A stretch of 64,000 nt of DNA. Source: Brumimicrobium sp051745635 (GTDB lineage Bacteria; Bacteroidota; Bacteroidia; Flavobacteriales_D; Crocinitomicaceae). A model generated the notes under the pieces. The model did not search any database. It was not told where the DNA came from and was given only the letters and a program-made list of their open reading frames with translations. The stretch is from NCBI GenBank assembly GCA_051745635.1, contig JBNJEH010000009.1, positions 1-64,000 on the forward strand, read 5' to 3'. Below, piece after piece: positions 42,558 through 52,071 of this stretch. Both the position numbers and the translations under genes were made by a program. How positions within the stretch are numbered: position 1 is the first letter of the stretch; every line of letters starts with the position of its first letter.

Positions 42558-45317
42558 ATGATGAGCATTACGAAAATAAAAACAAACTTATTCGCTGTTT
42601 GCAGGAGTCACCCGAATTGGACAACGGGTCTTTTTTATTTGCTCGTACTCGCCATTTGTTTTGATGAACTCTTTTTCGGAAATGCAACATTAAAATGGGA
42701 TGCCTTCCGCCTTTGGTTCCCGTGGAAACACTTTGTTGTTAATGAATTATTGAACGGAAACCTGCCCCTTTGGAACCCTTATCACCTCGGAGGATTTCCG
42801 CAGCACGGTGACAGTATGACCTGGTATCCCGTGAGCTGGATTTTCGGTTTTATATCAGGAGGTTATAATCTCACTTCATTGAATCTGGAATACCTTTTTC
42901 ACCTCTTTCTGGCAGGGTTTGGGTTGTACAAATTTGTCCGCCTGCTGCATTTGAAATGGCTGTTTTGTGCCCTATTGGGAATGAGTTACATGCTTTCCGG
43001 TTTTATGCTTGGAAATGCGCAACACATGGGTTGGGTCGTCAGTGCAGCATGGTTGCCGTGGGTCGCGATCTATTTGTTTCGACTCGTTCAACAACCGGGA
43101 TGGAGGAATGCACTGCGTTTTTCACTCGTGGGATATTTGTTCTTTTCAGGAGGCTATTTGGCGCTGTTTTTTATTGCACTCTATTTCATTCTCGGCTATG
43201 TAATTTATGGTTTTTTCAAGCAGAGAATAAATCGGTTCCGAATCATTGGGTTCTCATTGCTTTCACTCGCACTGATAGTATTACTGTCAGCTCCTGTTCT
43301 TTTTTCATTCATCGATTTATCCCCCTTGCTGGATCGCGCTTCGCCCGAATCTATGGGATCGGATTTTAATATCAATTATGGTGGTACTCCCCTGAACGGC
43401 ATTCTGGCCATTTTTTTCCCGCTGGCTTCGGGTATCTTTAATGTTCCCGAGATTCCGTTTGGCACTTTTTCGACCTTTTTTGGATCGATTCCAGTGCTGT
43501 TGATCTTAATTCGTTGGCGCAAACTTATTTCCGATAAAAAAGCGCTATTCCTGTTTATTGCCGGGATATTTTTTCTTCTCGTTTCGATCGGACAACCATT
43601 GCCGTTCAGAGATTTCCTGAGTTACTTTCCATTCCTCGACCTGTTCCGCTATCCAACGATCTTCCGGCTGTTTGCCATTTTTATTTTTCTTGCGCTTTTG
43701 GCTGTGATGTATCGCGATTTCAGTTTTGATGTCAAGCAAATTGCCCGGATCAAAAAATACAGCGTACTCTTGGTGATAGGATGGATGTTTTTTGTCGCTA
43801 TGCTGGTAATAAGCTCATTATATTTGTCTGAGGAGATTTTTTCGATACAACTTCTACCGTCTCCTGTCGATTTATTGTCCGATTTGAACGAGGGCGAACG
43901 CATTTTACTGAACTTGATTGTTACGTTTATTGTAACGTGCGTGCTCGTGGCAGGATTCAGTTTTTATCGAAAATATGCGGTTCGGTTGATTGTAATTGTT
44001 TGGGTGCTCGAACTGATGCTCATTGCAAGCCTGGCGACGGAGAGTGTTGTCAATGAACCCGTCAACGTGCGCTATGCCAATCAACGACTGGATCAGCAGC
44101 CAAAAGCGTTTACGGGGCTTGCAGAACACTATGCCGAGCACGAAGAAAATGATTGGGAAAGTTTCCTGGATGTTGCCTGGGAAGGGAAGTCGATACTGCT
44201 CAAACAACCGAGTCAAAACGGATTCTCTCCCATGAAGCTAAAGGATAGTCAATTGCTACAGCGTGCTGAAGTTCACCTTCCCGACTCTTGTGGTTTTTTG
44301 AGTCGCATCAGTATTCGTGAAAAGGGAAAAACAACAGTTCTTCCGACGCGCGCTTCTTTTTATCCTTTAGGAACAAGCGAATGGAAAATTGTGACTGAAG
44401 AGCCACTGGGAGAGGACGAGTATTTTGTCTTGAAGCAGCGTAAAACGCCGAACTGGCAATTGCTATCAGAAGAATTCTCCACTTTTGAGTTCACGTCAAC
44501 ACGAGAAGGGTTTATGTTGATTAAAGCTCCCGGTAGTCGGGAAATTCACTTGAATTATTCAAAAGAAAAATATGTATTCTTCTGGATGCTATTTGTGGTT
44601 GGACTGTTCATTATTTCAGCAGTATTATTGGTGGCATCGCCCTGGAGTAAAGATAAGAACAAGATAATTGCCGTCGTCGTGGTGTTATCGATTTTAGGTG
44701 TTTATCAGAATTGGGACCGTTGGTTTCCCACATCCTTACCGAAAATTCCCGGAAATAAAATCACTTCCGGTACGGATTATGAGAACCTGGAGTCATATTT
44801 CAATAACATTGACAGAGGACCAGTTTATGTTGCACAAAATACGCCGAAAAAAGATCGCTTTTTGGATGAATTGAATTATTTCATGAAGAAGGAGGGACAG
44901 TATACAATCGGCTCATCGTTTTCCAAATATGAACAATCGAGGCATTCCAGTTTTGAAGTATGCAGAATAGCAGGCACGGATTTCAAAAAGAAAGGCTACA
45001 AAATTGATCTTACGCCCTTAATTACCGAAAAACTGCAAAACGAATCCGTTTTTATCCGTTTGGATTTCAGTAATCCTGAAAATAGAGCAGTGCAGCTATG
45101 GCTCAATCACAAGAAATCTGATGAATGGATTAACGGCAAAGCGTGGAATTTGGATGAATCTATTCAAGCTGACAATAACAAGAACACCTTTATTCGTTCC
45201 ATCGATCTGAATAAATACGACACCACAGATGGCAGCACAGTTACGCTTTTCCTTTCCTCTGAAGAAAACCTCGACGCGTTCGACGTGCACCAAGTGATTG
45301 TAGAACGTTATCGTTAG
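42558..45317 (+). CDS. YfhO-like multi-pass membrane protein
   Basis: A 919-residue protein with about 12-13 membrane segments and a soluble C-terminal region. The N-terminal part has the family pattern WDAFRLWFPWKHFV and NGNLPLWNPYHLGG, and LGMSYMLSGFMLGNAQHMGW. This resembles YfhO/GT-C type glycosyltransferases, where early acidic residues bind a lipid-linked sugar. Beyond residue 490 there are two soluble domains (about 520-670 and 730-919) separated by membrane segments; they carry ordinary strand patterns without motifs. Coupling to the OmpA gene suggests an envelope role, perhaps surface glycan modification. Confidence 0.8.
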   Translation: MMSITKIKTNLFAVCRSHPNWTTGLFYLLVLAICFDELFFGNATLKWDAFRLWFPWKHFVVNELLNGNLPLWNPYHLGGFPQHGDSMTWYPVSWIFGFISGGYNLTSLNLEYLFHLFLAGFGLYKFVRLLHLKWLFCALLGMSYMLSGFMLGNAQHMGWVVSAAWLPWVAIYLFRLVQQPGWRNALRFSLVGYLFFSGGYLALFFIALYFILGYVIYGFFKQRINRFRIIGFSLLSLALIVLLSAPVLFSFIDLSPLLDRASPESMGSDFNINYGGTPLNGILAIFFPLASGIFNVPEIPFGTFSTFFGSIPVLLILIRWRKLISDKKALFLFIAGIFFLLVSIGQPLPFRDFLSYFPFLDLFRYPTIFRLFAIFIFLALLAVMYRDFSFDVKQIARIKKYSVLLVIGWMFFVAMLVISSLYLSEEIFSIQLLPSPVDLLSDLNEGERILLNLIVTFIVTCVLVAGFSFYRKYAVRLIVIVWVLELMLIASLATESVVNEPVNVRYANQRLDQQPKAFTGLAEHYAEHEENDWESFLDVAWEGKSILLKQPSQNGFSPMKLKDSQLLQRAEVHLPDSCGFLSRISIREKGKTTVLPTRASFYPLGTSEWKIVTEEPLGEDEYFVLKQRKTPNWQLLSEEFSTFEFTSTREGFMLIKAPGSREIHLNYSKEKYVFFWMLFVVGLFIISAVLLVASPWSKDKNKIIAVVVVLSILGVYQNWDRWFPTSLPKIPGNKITSGTDYENLESYFNNIDRGPVYVAQNTPKKDRFLDELNYFMKKEGQYTIGSSFSKYEQSRHSSFEVCRIAGTDFKKKGYKIDLTPLITEKLQNESVFIRLDFSNPENRAVQLWLNHKKSDEWINGKAWNLDESIQADNNKNTFIRSIDLNKYDTTDGSTVTLFLSSEENLDAFDVHQVIVERYR

Positions 45318-45420
45318 GGGCTACGACTGAGGGCAGAGGGCTGAGGACGAGGGCTGAGGCTCTCGAAGCCCGAAGCCCGAAGCCCGAAGCCCTCAATTGA
45401 TTGACTAAAATTACAGGAGG
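45318..45420. repeat. Third copy of the GGGCTGAGGACGA fold-back repeat
   Basis: Tandem GAGGGCTGAGGAC units (45327-45362) face four AAGCCCG units (45366-45394); GAGGGCT can pair with AGCCCTC at the ends. The GAGCAAGAG units of the other copies are missing. It sits exactly between two convergent genes and could act as a two-way terminator. Confidence 0.75.
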
Positions 45421-46239
45421 TTAAAGATCCCTGCGTTTGATCACCCACAATGAAATCAGGAAGAAGAGTGCCATGTAGAACAGACACACGAGGATGTTTG
45501 CCCAGCTATCCAGCATAAAAGGAATGTTGCCCGTTCTTTCCTGAGCGGCTTCCACCATTTCTTTCAGTATCGGAAAAGGCGTGAGTTTTGAAAAGGCATT
45601 CAGTGGGAAGAAAGCATAAACTACTTCCAGCTTGGCAACCGATAACATACCTCCGATGATCATTTCCACAACAAATGATACAATGAAAAAGATAATGGAG
45701 AGCGCCGTTCGCTTTACCAGTGTTGCAAAGAAAAAGGCGAAACTAAAATAACACAAGGTTTGTAAATAATAAACGGGTATTTCTGCGAACCCATTCCAGA
45801 TATCCGGCGTTTCTGAGTTGATCAGTCCGTAAATCAATCCCATGATGAACGTATAGAGTGTTACGATCGTAGATAGAAAGAATACGACAAAAAATTTACC
45901 CGTAATGACTTGTTTCAGGGACATTCCATCGATGACATTTTGCTTGAGCGTCTTGTAGTTGTATTCGTTGGTCATGACTATAATCACAATGACGCCCATT
46001 AAAACATTGAAGTAGCTCGAAGAGTAGGTGACAAAGGACCAGACATCTGGAAAAGCGAACGGGTTCCATTCCGATCCACCACCTGACATCTCAATAATGG
46101 GTCCCATAAATGTATTGAAGAAGCTGTATAATGCATAAACCACTAATGGAGATAAAGCAAAGTACAGCAACAAGATCACGCGAAGAGCATTCAATTTCTT
46201 CAGTTTGGCGAATTCTATAGCAAATAACTTTTTCATCAT
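45421..46239 (-). CDS. ABC-2 type transporter permease
   Basis: A 272-residue membrane protein with six predicted segments: LNALRVILLLYFALSPLVVY at 16-35, VLMGVIVIIVMTNEYN near 79, FFVVFFLSTIVTLYTF near 112, then three more, ending LFFLISLWVIKRRDL. The NEYNYKTLKQNVIDGMSLKQ loop is typical of ABC-2 permeases that lack a separate binding protein. Substrate unknown. The ATP-binding gene overlaps its start by 4 bp, so the two form one exporter. Confidence 0.9.
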   Translation of the reverse strand: MMKKLFAIEFAKLKKLNALRVILLLYFALSPLVVYALYSFFNTFMGPIIEMSGGGSEWNPFAFPDVWSFVTYSSSYFNVLMGVIVIIVMTNEYNYKTLKQNVIDGMSLKQVITGKFFVVFFLSTIVTLYTFIMGLIYGLINSETPDIWNGFAEIPVYYLQTLCYFSFAFFFATLVKRTALSIIFFIVSFVVEMIIGGMLSVAKLEVVYAFFPLNAFSKLTPFPILKEMVEAAQERTGNIPFMLDSWANILVCLFYMALFFLISLWVIKRRDL

Positions 46240-47129
46240 TTTACAATTTCGAGGAATGTAGATTCAAGGTTCTTTTTATGGTCTCTCAAACCGGAAAGGT
46301 AAACGCCATTTTCAGCAAATACCTCATTGATTTCTGCATTGGTATATTTCTCATCCACAGCGATCAATAGTTCGTCCATCACTTCGTCAATAATGGAGAT
46401 ATAATCAATGGTTTTTATCACCGTTTTTGTTTTTTTCAGATCGTCTGCTCTGATCATGAGCATTCTGTCCTGTGTCATGATTTCTTCGAGCGTTCCTACC
46501 TGAAGGAGTTTTCCATGCTTCATGATCGCGACATGCGTACACATCTTTTCAATTTCATCCAGCAAGTGAGACGCGATAACAATCGTTTTTCCTTCTTTGG
46601 CAATATCCATAATTAACGACCTGATTTCAGCAATTCCTTGTGGATCGAGTCCGTTCGTGGGTTCGTCGAGGACGAGTACATCCGGATCTGCCATCATACA
46701 GGAAGCTAACGCCAATCGCTGCTTCATGCCCAATGAAAAGGTCTTGAATTTAGATTTTTTTCGTTCCCACAGGTTCACGCGTTTCAATACCCGCTCTATC
46801 GCTTCGTTCACTCCGGCAACATCCTTTATCTGTGCTACGATTTTTAAATTGTCTACTGCATTCAGGTAAGGATAGAAATTTGGCGTTTCGAGCAAAGCAC
46901 CGATATTTTTTCTATTTTCATCTTTCTGACCGTTGCCAAACCAACTGTAGGTGCCTTTTTTGGGTTTGATAACCCCCAGTAACATTCCAAGTGTAGTGGT
47001 TTTTCCACTTCCGTTCGGTCCGAGCAAACCAAATATTTGCCCTTCTTCAACGGTTATACTCAGATCCTTGACAGCAACAGTATCTTTATATTCCTTTCTA
47101 AGATGCTGTGTTGTTAATACCTCACTCAT
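46236..47129 (-). CDS. ABC transporter ATP-binding protein
   Basis: A 297-residue ATPase partner of the permease encoded next. Walker A GPNGSGKTT, the signature FSLGMKQRLALASCMMADP (an LGMKQ-type loop usual for ABC-2 exporters), Walker B VLVLDEPTNGLDP and the switch His in IVIASHLLDEIEKM are intact. The C-terminal 80 residues form a small regulatory domain (MLMIRADDLKKTKTVIKTI). Its start is 51 bp past the second RemB-like gene on the same strand. Confidence 0.93.
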   Translation of the reverse strand: MSEVLTTQHLRKEYKDTVAVKDLSITVEEGQIFGLLGPNGSGKTTTLGMLLGVIKPKKGTYSWFGNGQKDENRKNIGALLETPNFYPYLNAVDNLKIVAQIKDVAGVNEAIERVLKRVNLWERKKSKFKTFSLGMKQRLALASCMMADPDVLVLDEPTNGLDPQGIAEIRSLIMDIAKEGKTIVIASHLLDEIEKMCTHVAIMKHGKLLQVGTLEEIMTQDRMLMIRADDLKKTKTVIKTIDYISIIDEVMDELLIAVDEKYTNAEINEVFAENGVYLSGLRDHKKNLESTFLEIVK

Positions 47130-47180
47130 AACAAGTTGTTTTTATAAAAGTAGTATTTTCGATGAGAATATTGTGAAAAA

Positions 47181-48740
47181 TCAATAGCTGAATGACCGTT
47201 CATTCCACAACTGAGTGCGAATACCTCCAAAAATAAATGGTTGTGTGATGTTGGGTTGACCGTCAAAAGAACGAACTTCCACGCCCGGTCGGATAAAAGC
47301 GTTGAGCCTCATCTTGTAGGATAATTCGTAGTTCAGTTCCAGTGTTCCTCTGAGGCGGTTGAGTTTTCCGTTGCCTCCGATGCGATAGCCGTATTCAAAG
47401 GGTTTCTCGGTGTAGGGCCGGTAGATATCTGCCCCGTAACCTACTGATGAATTGGCATCGAGTCCGCCTTGTTGGGCAAACATAAAAGTGGCTCCGATCG
47501 AAAGTCTTGGATTAATGAAATACCGCGCTTCTGAAAAGGACTCCACGAAATTTGCACCCATAGGATGGGCGAGTGGTATTCCCTGATTGCCGTAGACCGT
47601 CGATTGATCTAAATGGGAATAGGTAAATGGTCGCGCAAAATTGAGCTCTGTTAACCATCTAATTTTGTGTTCATCAAGCCGCGTTTCTGACTTAACCCCC
47701 AACTGTCCGCCGTATTTATTGGCCCACCAGCGCGTTCGATTGACCAACTCGTCGAGTACAAATTCATCAATCACGAGCTGTCCGTAGATCATGAGGTTCC
47801 TGAATTGGTAAGAAGTGTTGAGCCCGATCAACAGGCGATCCTGCGAACCGATGCTATATTCTGTAGGCCGGTAAAACAGAAAAGGGTTGAGGTATTCCAC
47901 TTCAAATCCACGGTTCATTAAAGTGTCCTCTGGCGCAAATATAACCGACTCAAACAAACCAATTTTGAAGTTTTGATTCAAGTGAAAGTCGAGTGTGTGG
48001 GTGGCTGAAAATTTATTCCTCCGCTGGCCGCCAACACGTTCATTCAGCAATTGATATATATTGGTAAATTCAATTTTCCAAAATCGGGTGCGCAATTTGA
48101 CAAACGGTCGGGGAGCACCGAAATCACTCAGAAGCATGGATCGATTGCCTTCCCCTATAAATTGATGATCGATTCCGGTTTGCACTTCAAAAAAATCGGA
48201 GGGACGATAACTGATGCGGGCACGCGGCTGAAAAACCATGGCTGTAGCGGTATCGTTACTTCGGTAGAACGAATTTTGTAAAATACTGTTGAAAGGATCT
48301 GCATCGAGCGCATTCGAAACAGCGCCGACGTTGAAAATAGCACGACCGCGCCATTTATTATTGAGTTGCACTGTGATTCCTGCGCCCACTGTACCGCGAA
48401 AACTCTGTACGTTATCTTCAAAAGCCTGACTTCCCAGCACGTTGACAGTAGGGAAGATGTTTACTTCACTGTTGTAGTGCGTCGTGTTTTTGGAATAAAG
48501 GGATATTCCGATTTGTGGATAGCAATATTGCACGCTGGGCAGGACGCTCCCGTTTAATGCTGGAAACTGAAACCGATTTTTTTCGTTTAAAAAGGCAGTG
48601 AACTGACAGGGATGAATATATCCGCGCGATATCTTGCCCGTTATGGCACTTTCTTTATTCACCGTCGTGATGGTGTCTTGCTGGTTCCAGGCAAAATTGC
48701 TGAACACCAAAATGAGCGCTATGGAGATCGTTAATCGCAT
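47181..48740 (-). CDS. RemB/Wzi-like outer-membrane protein, second of a pair
   Basis: A 519-residue protein with a signal peptide (1-18, ending FAWNQ) and a large barrel made of alternating strands. The block FIGEGNRSMLLSDFGAPRPF has its counterpart FLGWGHRSMLLSDNSFNF in the protein encoded just upstream, so the two are paralogues. Both resemble RemB of gliding flavobacteria and Wzi-type capsule-assembly barrels. It probably binds or organises surface polysaccharide. Start and stop codons of the pair overlap by one base, so translation is coupled. Confidence 0.75.
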   Translation of the reverse strand: MRLTISIALILVFSNFAWNQQDTITTVNKESAITGKISRGYIHPCQFTAFLNEKNRFQFPALNGSVLPSVQYCYPQIGISLYSKNTTHYNSEVNIFPTVNVLGSQAFEDNVQSFRGTVGAGITVQLNNKWRGRAIFNVGAVSNALDADPFNSILQNSFYRSNDTATAMVFQPRARISYRPSDFFEVQTGIDHQFIGEGNRSMLLSDFGAPRPFVKLRTRFWKIEFTNIYQLLNERVGGQRRNKFSATHTLDFHLNQNFKIGLFESVIFAPEDTLMNRGFEVEYLNPFLFYRPTEYSIGSQDRLLIGLNTSYQFRNLMIYGQLVIDEFVLDELVNRTRWWANKYGGQLGVKSETRLDEHKIRWLTELNFARPFTYSHLDQSTVYGNQGIPLAHPMGANFVESFSEARYFINPRLSIGATFMFAQQGGLDANSSVGYGADIYRPYTEKPFEYGYRIGGNGKLNRLRGTLELNYELSYKMRLNAFIRPGVEVRSFDGQPNITQPFIFGGIRTQLWNERSFSY

Positions 48741-50302
48741 TAAAAGTCCATATAATTATTGAAAAGATCCGACTTGACACCAAAAAATACTAAACCGTGA
48801 TTGACATTTCCTTCAGTTGAACTCGACGACTGGCGATAGATTCCCCTGGCAAAAACGGTGAGCATTGTTCTTTCATTCATCAAATAACCGAGTTCAGCGG
48901 ACGTGTAGTTGACCGTTACCGGCGTATTAATTACCATATCATTTTTCGACGCAAACAGCGCATCTTTGAACGGCATCATCTGATTGGCCTCATAGTAAAT
49001 GTGTTTGAGTTTCAAAGTGATTCCTTTCCATCGATAATTCGCCCGCAGGACAAGTTCTTCAAAGCCATTGCCCAGTGTGTGCGCTAATGGCAGATTAAAA
49101 TGTGTGAACGCCAATCGACGGTTTCCGGAAGCGTAGAGCCTCGAGGTTGCTTTATTATATTCGACCTGAACATTCAAATGAGGAACGGTAAAAAGATCAG
49201 ACGCCCTGTACCCGACTTGAATGCCGTATTGTTCATTTTTGATATCACCGCTGATCGCTTGCGTATAGAGCATGTGACCAGAAAATAGTCGCCACCCGAT
49301 ATTGATGCCCATAAAATTCCGGAGGGCTTGATTTTCTGACCCCACGGCTGCCGTATTGACGCCGATGAGCGGTTGATAGAAATAATTGCTGTATGGCTGA
49401 TCACCTGTTGCTTTGTCGCGGAGGTACACCGAAGATTCAAAAACCCCGATTGATAGAGCTGGATCAGGGGAGTAACTCAAATAGTGTAGCCCAATGCCTT
49501 TTCGCTCAAAAGGGGGTTCGATCAAATTGGTAAAGCGCTTCCTGAGCAGGTTGAGTTGTTTTCCGCGCATCCATGTATAATTCAGACCGGGCAATATTTC
49601 CCAGTCTATTTTTAGTCGCGTAAAATTAAACGAATTGTCCGACAGCAGCATTGAACGGTGTCCCCAGCCCAGGAAAGAAGGGTCGTTGCCAAAATGAAAC
49701 CGCAATGATTCGATCGGTTCAAAGCGGATGTAGCTCATGGAGGAGGCGTAGTCAAAAGCATCGGTTTTAAAAGGTTTCGTTCTTCCACCGTTCGGAATGA
49801 CGGCATTGGAAGTGATGTATTCCTGTCCGTTGAAGCGCTGTTCTCCGCGGCTTTCAAAATAAGAAGATCTAAAGTCTGCGAACCGCGCCTGGTTTTCAAA
49901 AAAGGCGGTGTAGAAGGTGAATTTTTCACCCAATTGTCCCTGAGCCTGCGCTCCTCTCATGTTGCGGAATAAGAGTGCATCACTCCCCTGAAGTTGCTCC
50001 TGCCCCGCGGATAAATGAATCAGCGGATCGACGGCGATAAAATACCCGCGCCCTTTCTGCTGAATGAAATGTTCTTGAAATAATTTGCGGTAGAACCAGC
50101 TGCGCGCGGTGTCTTTCTGAGGTATTGTGCGATGAGCTGCTGCGTTGGTGACGGGGAAGAATCCATTACTGAGCTTCTGGTCGTCATCCAATTGTATAAT
50201 TTCGTCTTTTACGGTACTTCCAATCGGAGTGAGTATGCGCTCCTGCGCGTAGTTGTACAACGCAAAAAGCAATAGCAGTATGTTCAGCACCAGTTTTTTC
50301 AT
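48740..50302 (-). CDS. RemB/Wzi-like outer-membrane protein, first of a pair
   Basis: A 520-residue protein with a signal peptide (MKKLVLNILLLLFALYNYAQ). The frame runs further to 50473, but the ATG at 50302 gives the signal peptide and overlaps the cysQ stop by 4 bp. The mature protein is a strand-rich barrel: GRGYFIAVDPLIHLSAGQEQ near the start, FLGWGHRSMLLSDNSFNF in the middle, FRYNWKG-type strands at the end. A paralogue follows directly. Role inferred: surface polysaccharide assembly or gliding-related attachment. Confidence 0.75.
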   Translation of the reverse strand: MKKLVLNILLLLFALYNYAQERILTPIGSTVKDEIIQLDDDQKLSNGFFPVTNAAAHRTIPQKDTARSWFYRKLFQEHFIQQKGRGYFIAVDPLIHLSAGQEQLQGSDALLFRNMRGAQAQGQLGEKFTFYTAFFENQARFADFRSSYFESRGEQRFNGQEYITSNAVIPNGGRTKPFKTDAFDYASSMSYIRFEPIESLRFHFGNDPSFLGWGHRSMLLSDNSFNFTRLKIDWEILPGLNYTWMRGKQLNLLRKRFTNLIEPPFERKGIGLHYLSYSPDPALSIGVFESSVYLRDKATGDQPYSNYFYQPLIGVNTAAVGSENQALRNFMGINIGWRLFSGHMLYTQAISGDIKNEQYGIQVGYRASDLFTVPHLNVQVEYNKATSRLYASGNRRLAFTHFNLPLAHTLGNGFEELVLRANYRWKGITLKLKHIYYEANQMMPFKDALFASKNDMVINTPVTVNYTSAELGYLMNERTMLTVFARGIYRQSSSSTEGNVNHGLVFFGVKSDLFNNYMDF

Positions 50303-51135
50303 GTTCGATCGGATGGGTCTAAAACAACAGATTTGGGTACGTGCTTGTTGTAAGCAATAAAATAGGGGTTTTCGAGGTTCATTTTGTTGTAAACGAGCGG
50401 TTCTCCCGTCTCCAGCGCAACAATTTCTCCGCCCACTGCATTGAAAATAGCATGACCGGCAGCTATATCCCATTCCATGGTCGGGGCAAATCGCGGGTAA
50501 ATATCAGCTTTTCCTTTTACGAGGTGAAAAAACTTCAGAGCCGATCCCATTTTAATGGATTCAAACTTGTTATAATGTTCTTCGATGCGGTGAATCAGCG
50601 ATAGGATATCCCCTGTATAGTGGCTGCGCGATGAAATGACGGTCAGCGGATTCCGGACAGGTGCAAGTTTCTTTAGTTCTTTCCAGCGATCGGTATGATC
50701 AACGTCATCAAAAGAAAAACTGTAGGCGCCGTATTTTGATCCGCCCAGAATGATTTTTCTTTGAACGGGTGATGCGATGAGCCCAAATACCGCTTTTTCG
50801 CCTTCGAGCAAAGCGATGTTAATGACGAATTCACCATTTTTTTTGATGAACTCCTTCGTCCCGTCGAGCGGATCAATACACCAGCATTGGTCCCATTTTT
50901 TTCGTTCTTCGAAAGGCGCTTTTTTTCGTTCTTCACCTGTGATCGGCAAACCTGTTTTTTCGAGGTGCTCCCGCAAGATATTCGATGAGGTGTAGTCAGC
51001 TATCGTTACAGGACTACCATCTTCTTTTTCGATGCGCCGAAAATCCTCTTCATAAATTTTCATGATGACTTTCGAGGCCTCAACGACTGCTGTGAGCGCC
51101 GTGTTGACCAGTTTTGAAGATATTTTTTCAATCAT
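50299..51135 (-). CDS. cysQ: 3'(2'),5'-bisphosphate nucleotidase CysQ
   Basis: A 278-residue inositol-monophosphatase-fold enzyme that removes 3'-phosphoadenosine 5'-phosphate after sulphate transfer. Metal-binding motifs: GEERKKAPFEER, CIDPLDGTKEF and EWDIAAGHAI, each complete. In Bacteroidota cysQ is often near genes for sulphated or other surface polysaccharides. Here it is translationally coupled to two RemB/Wzi-like barrels, which fits such a role, though no sulphotransferase is in the window. Confidence 0.92.
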   Translation of the reverse strand: MIEKISSKLVNTALTAVVEASKVIMKIYEEDFRRIEKEDGSPVTIADYTSSNILREHLEKTGLPITGEERKKAPFEERKKWDQCWCIDPLDGTKEFIKKNGEFVINIALLEGEKAVFGLIASPVQRKIILGGSKYGAYSFSFDDVDHTDRWKELKKLAPVRNPLTVISSRSHYTGDILSLIHRIEEHYNKFESIKMGSALKFFHLVKGKADIYPRFAPTMEWDIAAGHAIFNAVGGEIVALETGEPLVYNKMNLENPYFIAYNKHVPKSVVLDPSDRT

Positions 51136-51196
51136 GCCATATATAAATTATCACTACCTAAAGAAGTCAATTTTGAAGATACTATTTTTGTAACGA

Positions 51197-52051
51197 TCAG
51201 AGTTCAACATGGATTTTACCAGTTAAGTGAACAGTACGACTTGCAACATTCTCGTGAACGAGAACTACATCGCACAATGTAACGAACATATCATCACCTT
51301 CTCGTTTGAGGTAAAGTTCTTGATCATCGCCTTTCAATACAAAAGGATGCCCTGGTTCGTTACTGAAATTAAAGTGAATCTCCGCCTCAACGAGTGGATT
51401 TTCAATACCGTCTGACGTCGTTCCCCACCAGTCGCGGAGTTGATAAGAACTTGAATAGTCTGGTGTTGGAATTTCAAAAACCATTTCACATGAGGCGCCG
51501 GCAAAATTGGCATTAATCTCAAAAGAAGTCGAGTCCCATGCTTCAGTATGGAAAGGAGTTGTTGAACCAGCAGTCGTATTGTCGTAGTAGGTATCATAAG
51601 CTTCCATATAGTTGGTGGAAATGCTGTCGAAACAAGGCGATGGTTTTGGTAGAATTTGAATTTCATGCGATATAGAAGCATCTACACCATTGCAATTGTC
51701 GTATCCTGAATGGATACTAAATCTATAATCGCCTTCATGCCGTTTGTCAGCTTCCTCGACCGTTATTGGCTCAGGATCGTCCATATCTTCAGTATTGCCA
51801 GTTGATACAAACCAACCTGTCGAAGCTGGATAATACCAGCGATAGGTGGTGTTGACATGTGGGGTTTCGTAATACCCCGCAGGAGTCAATGTGAATGATT
51901 CTCCTTCAATTACCTCATGTGCCCCGCCAATGTAAAGCTCCTCACTGCATTGATTCGGTTGCTTCTTCAAATCTTTCAGACAAGAGCTGTGAAGTATTGT
52001 AAACAGTAAGGGCACGGTGATGTACAGCACAAAGTATTTTATCCGTATCAT
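51197..52051 (-). CDS. Lipoprotein with immunoglobulin-like domain
   Basis: A 284-residue lipoprotein: the signal segment is followed by C24 (LHSSC). Residues 45-130 look like an Ig-like/PKD-type domain (EGESFTLTPAGYYETPHVNT, EADKRHEGDYRFSIHSG). The second half (135-284) is another strand-rich domain beginning SPCFDSISTNY with no recognised motif. Function unknown. It follows deoC by 20 bp on the same strand. Confidence 0.75.
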   Translation of the reverse strand: MIRIKYFVLYITVPLLFTILHSSCLKDLKKQPNQCSEELYIGGAHEVIEGESFTLTPAGYYETPHVNTTYRWYYPASTGWFVSTGNTEDMDDPEPITVEEADKRHEGDYRFSIHSGYDNCNGVDASISHEIQILPKPSPCFDSISTNYMEAYDTYYDNTTAGSTTPFHTEAWDSTSFEINANFAGASCEMVFEIPTPDYSSSYQLRDWWGTTSDGIENPLVEAEIHFNFSNEPGHPFVLKGDDQELYLKREGDDMFVTLCDVVLVHENVASRTVHLTGKIHVEL

Positions 52052-52071
52052 GATATTTGTATTTGTTTTAT

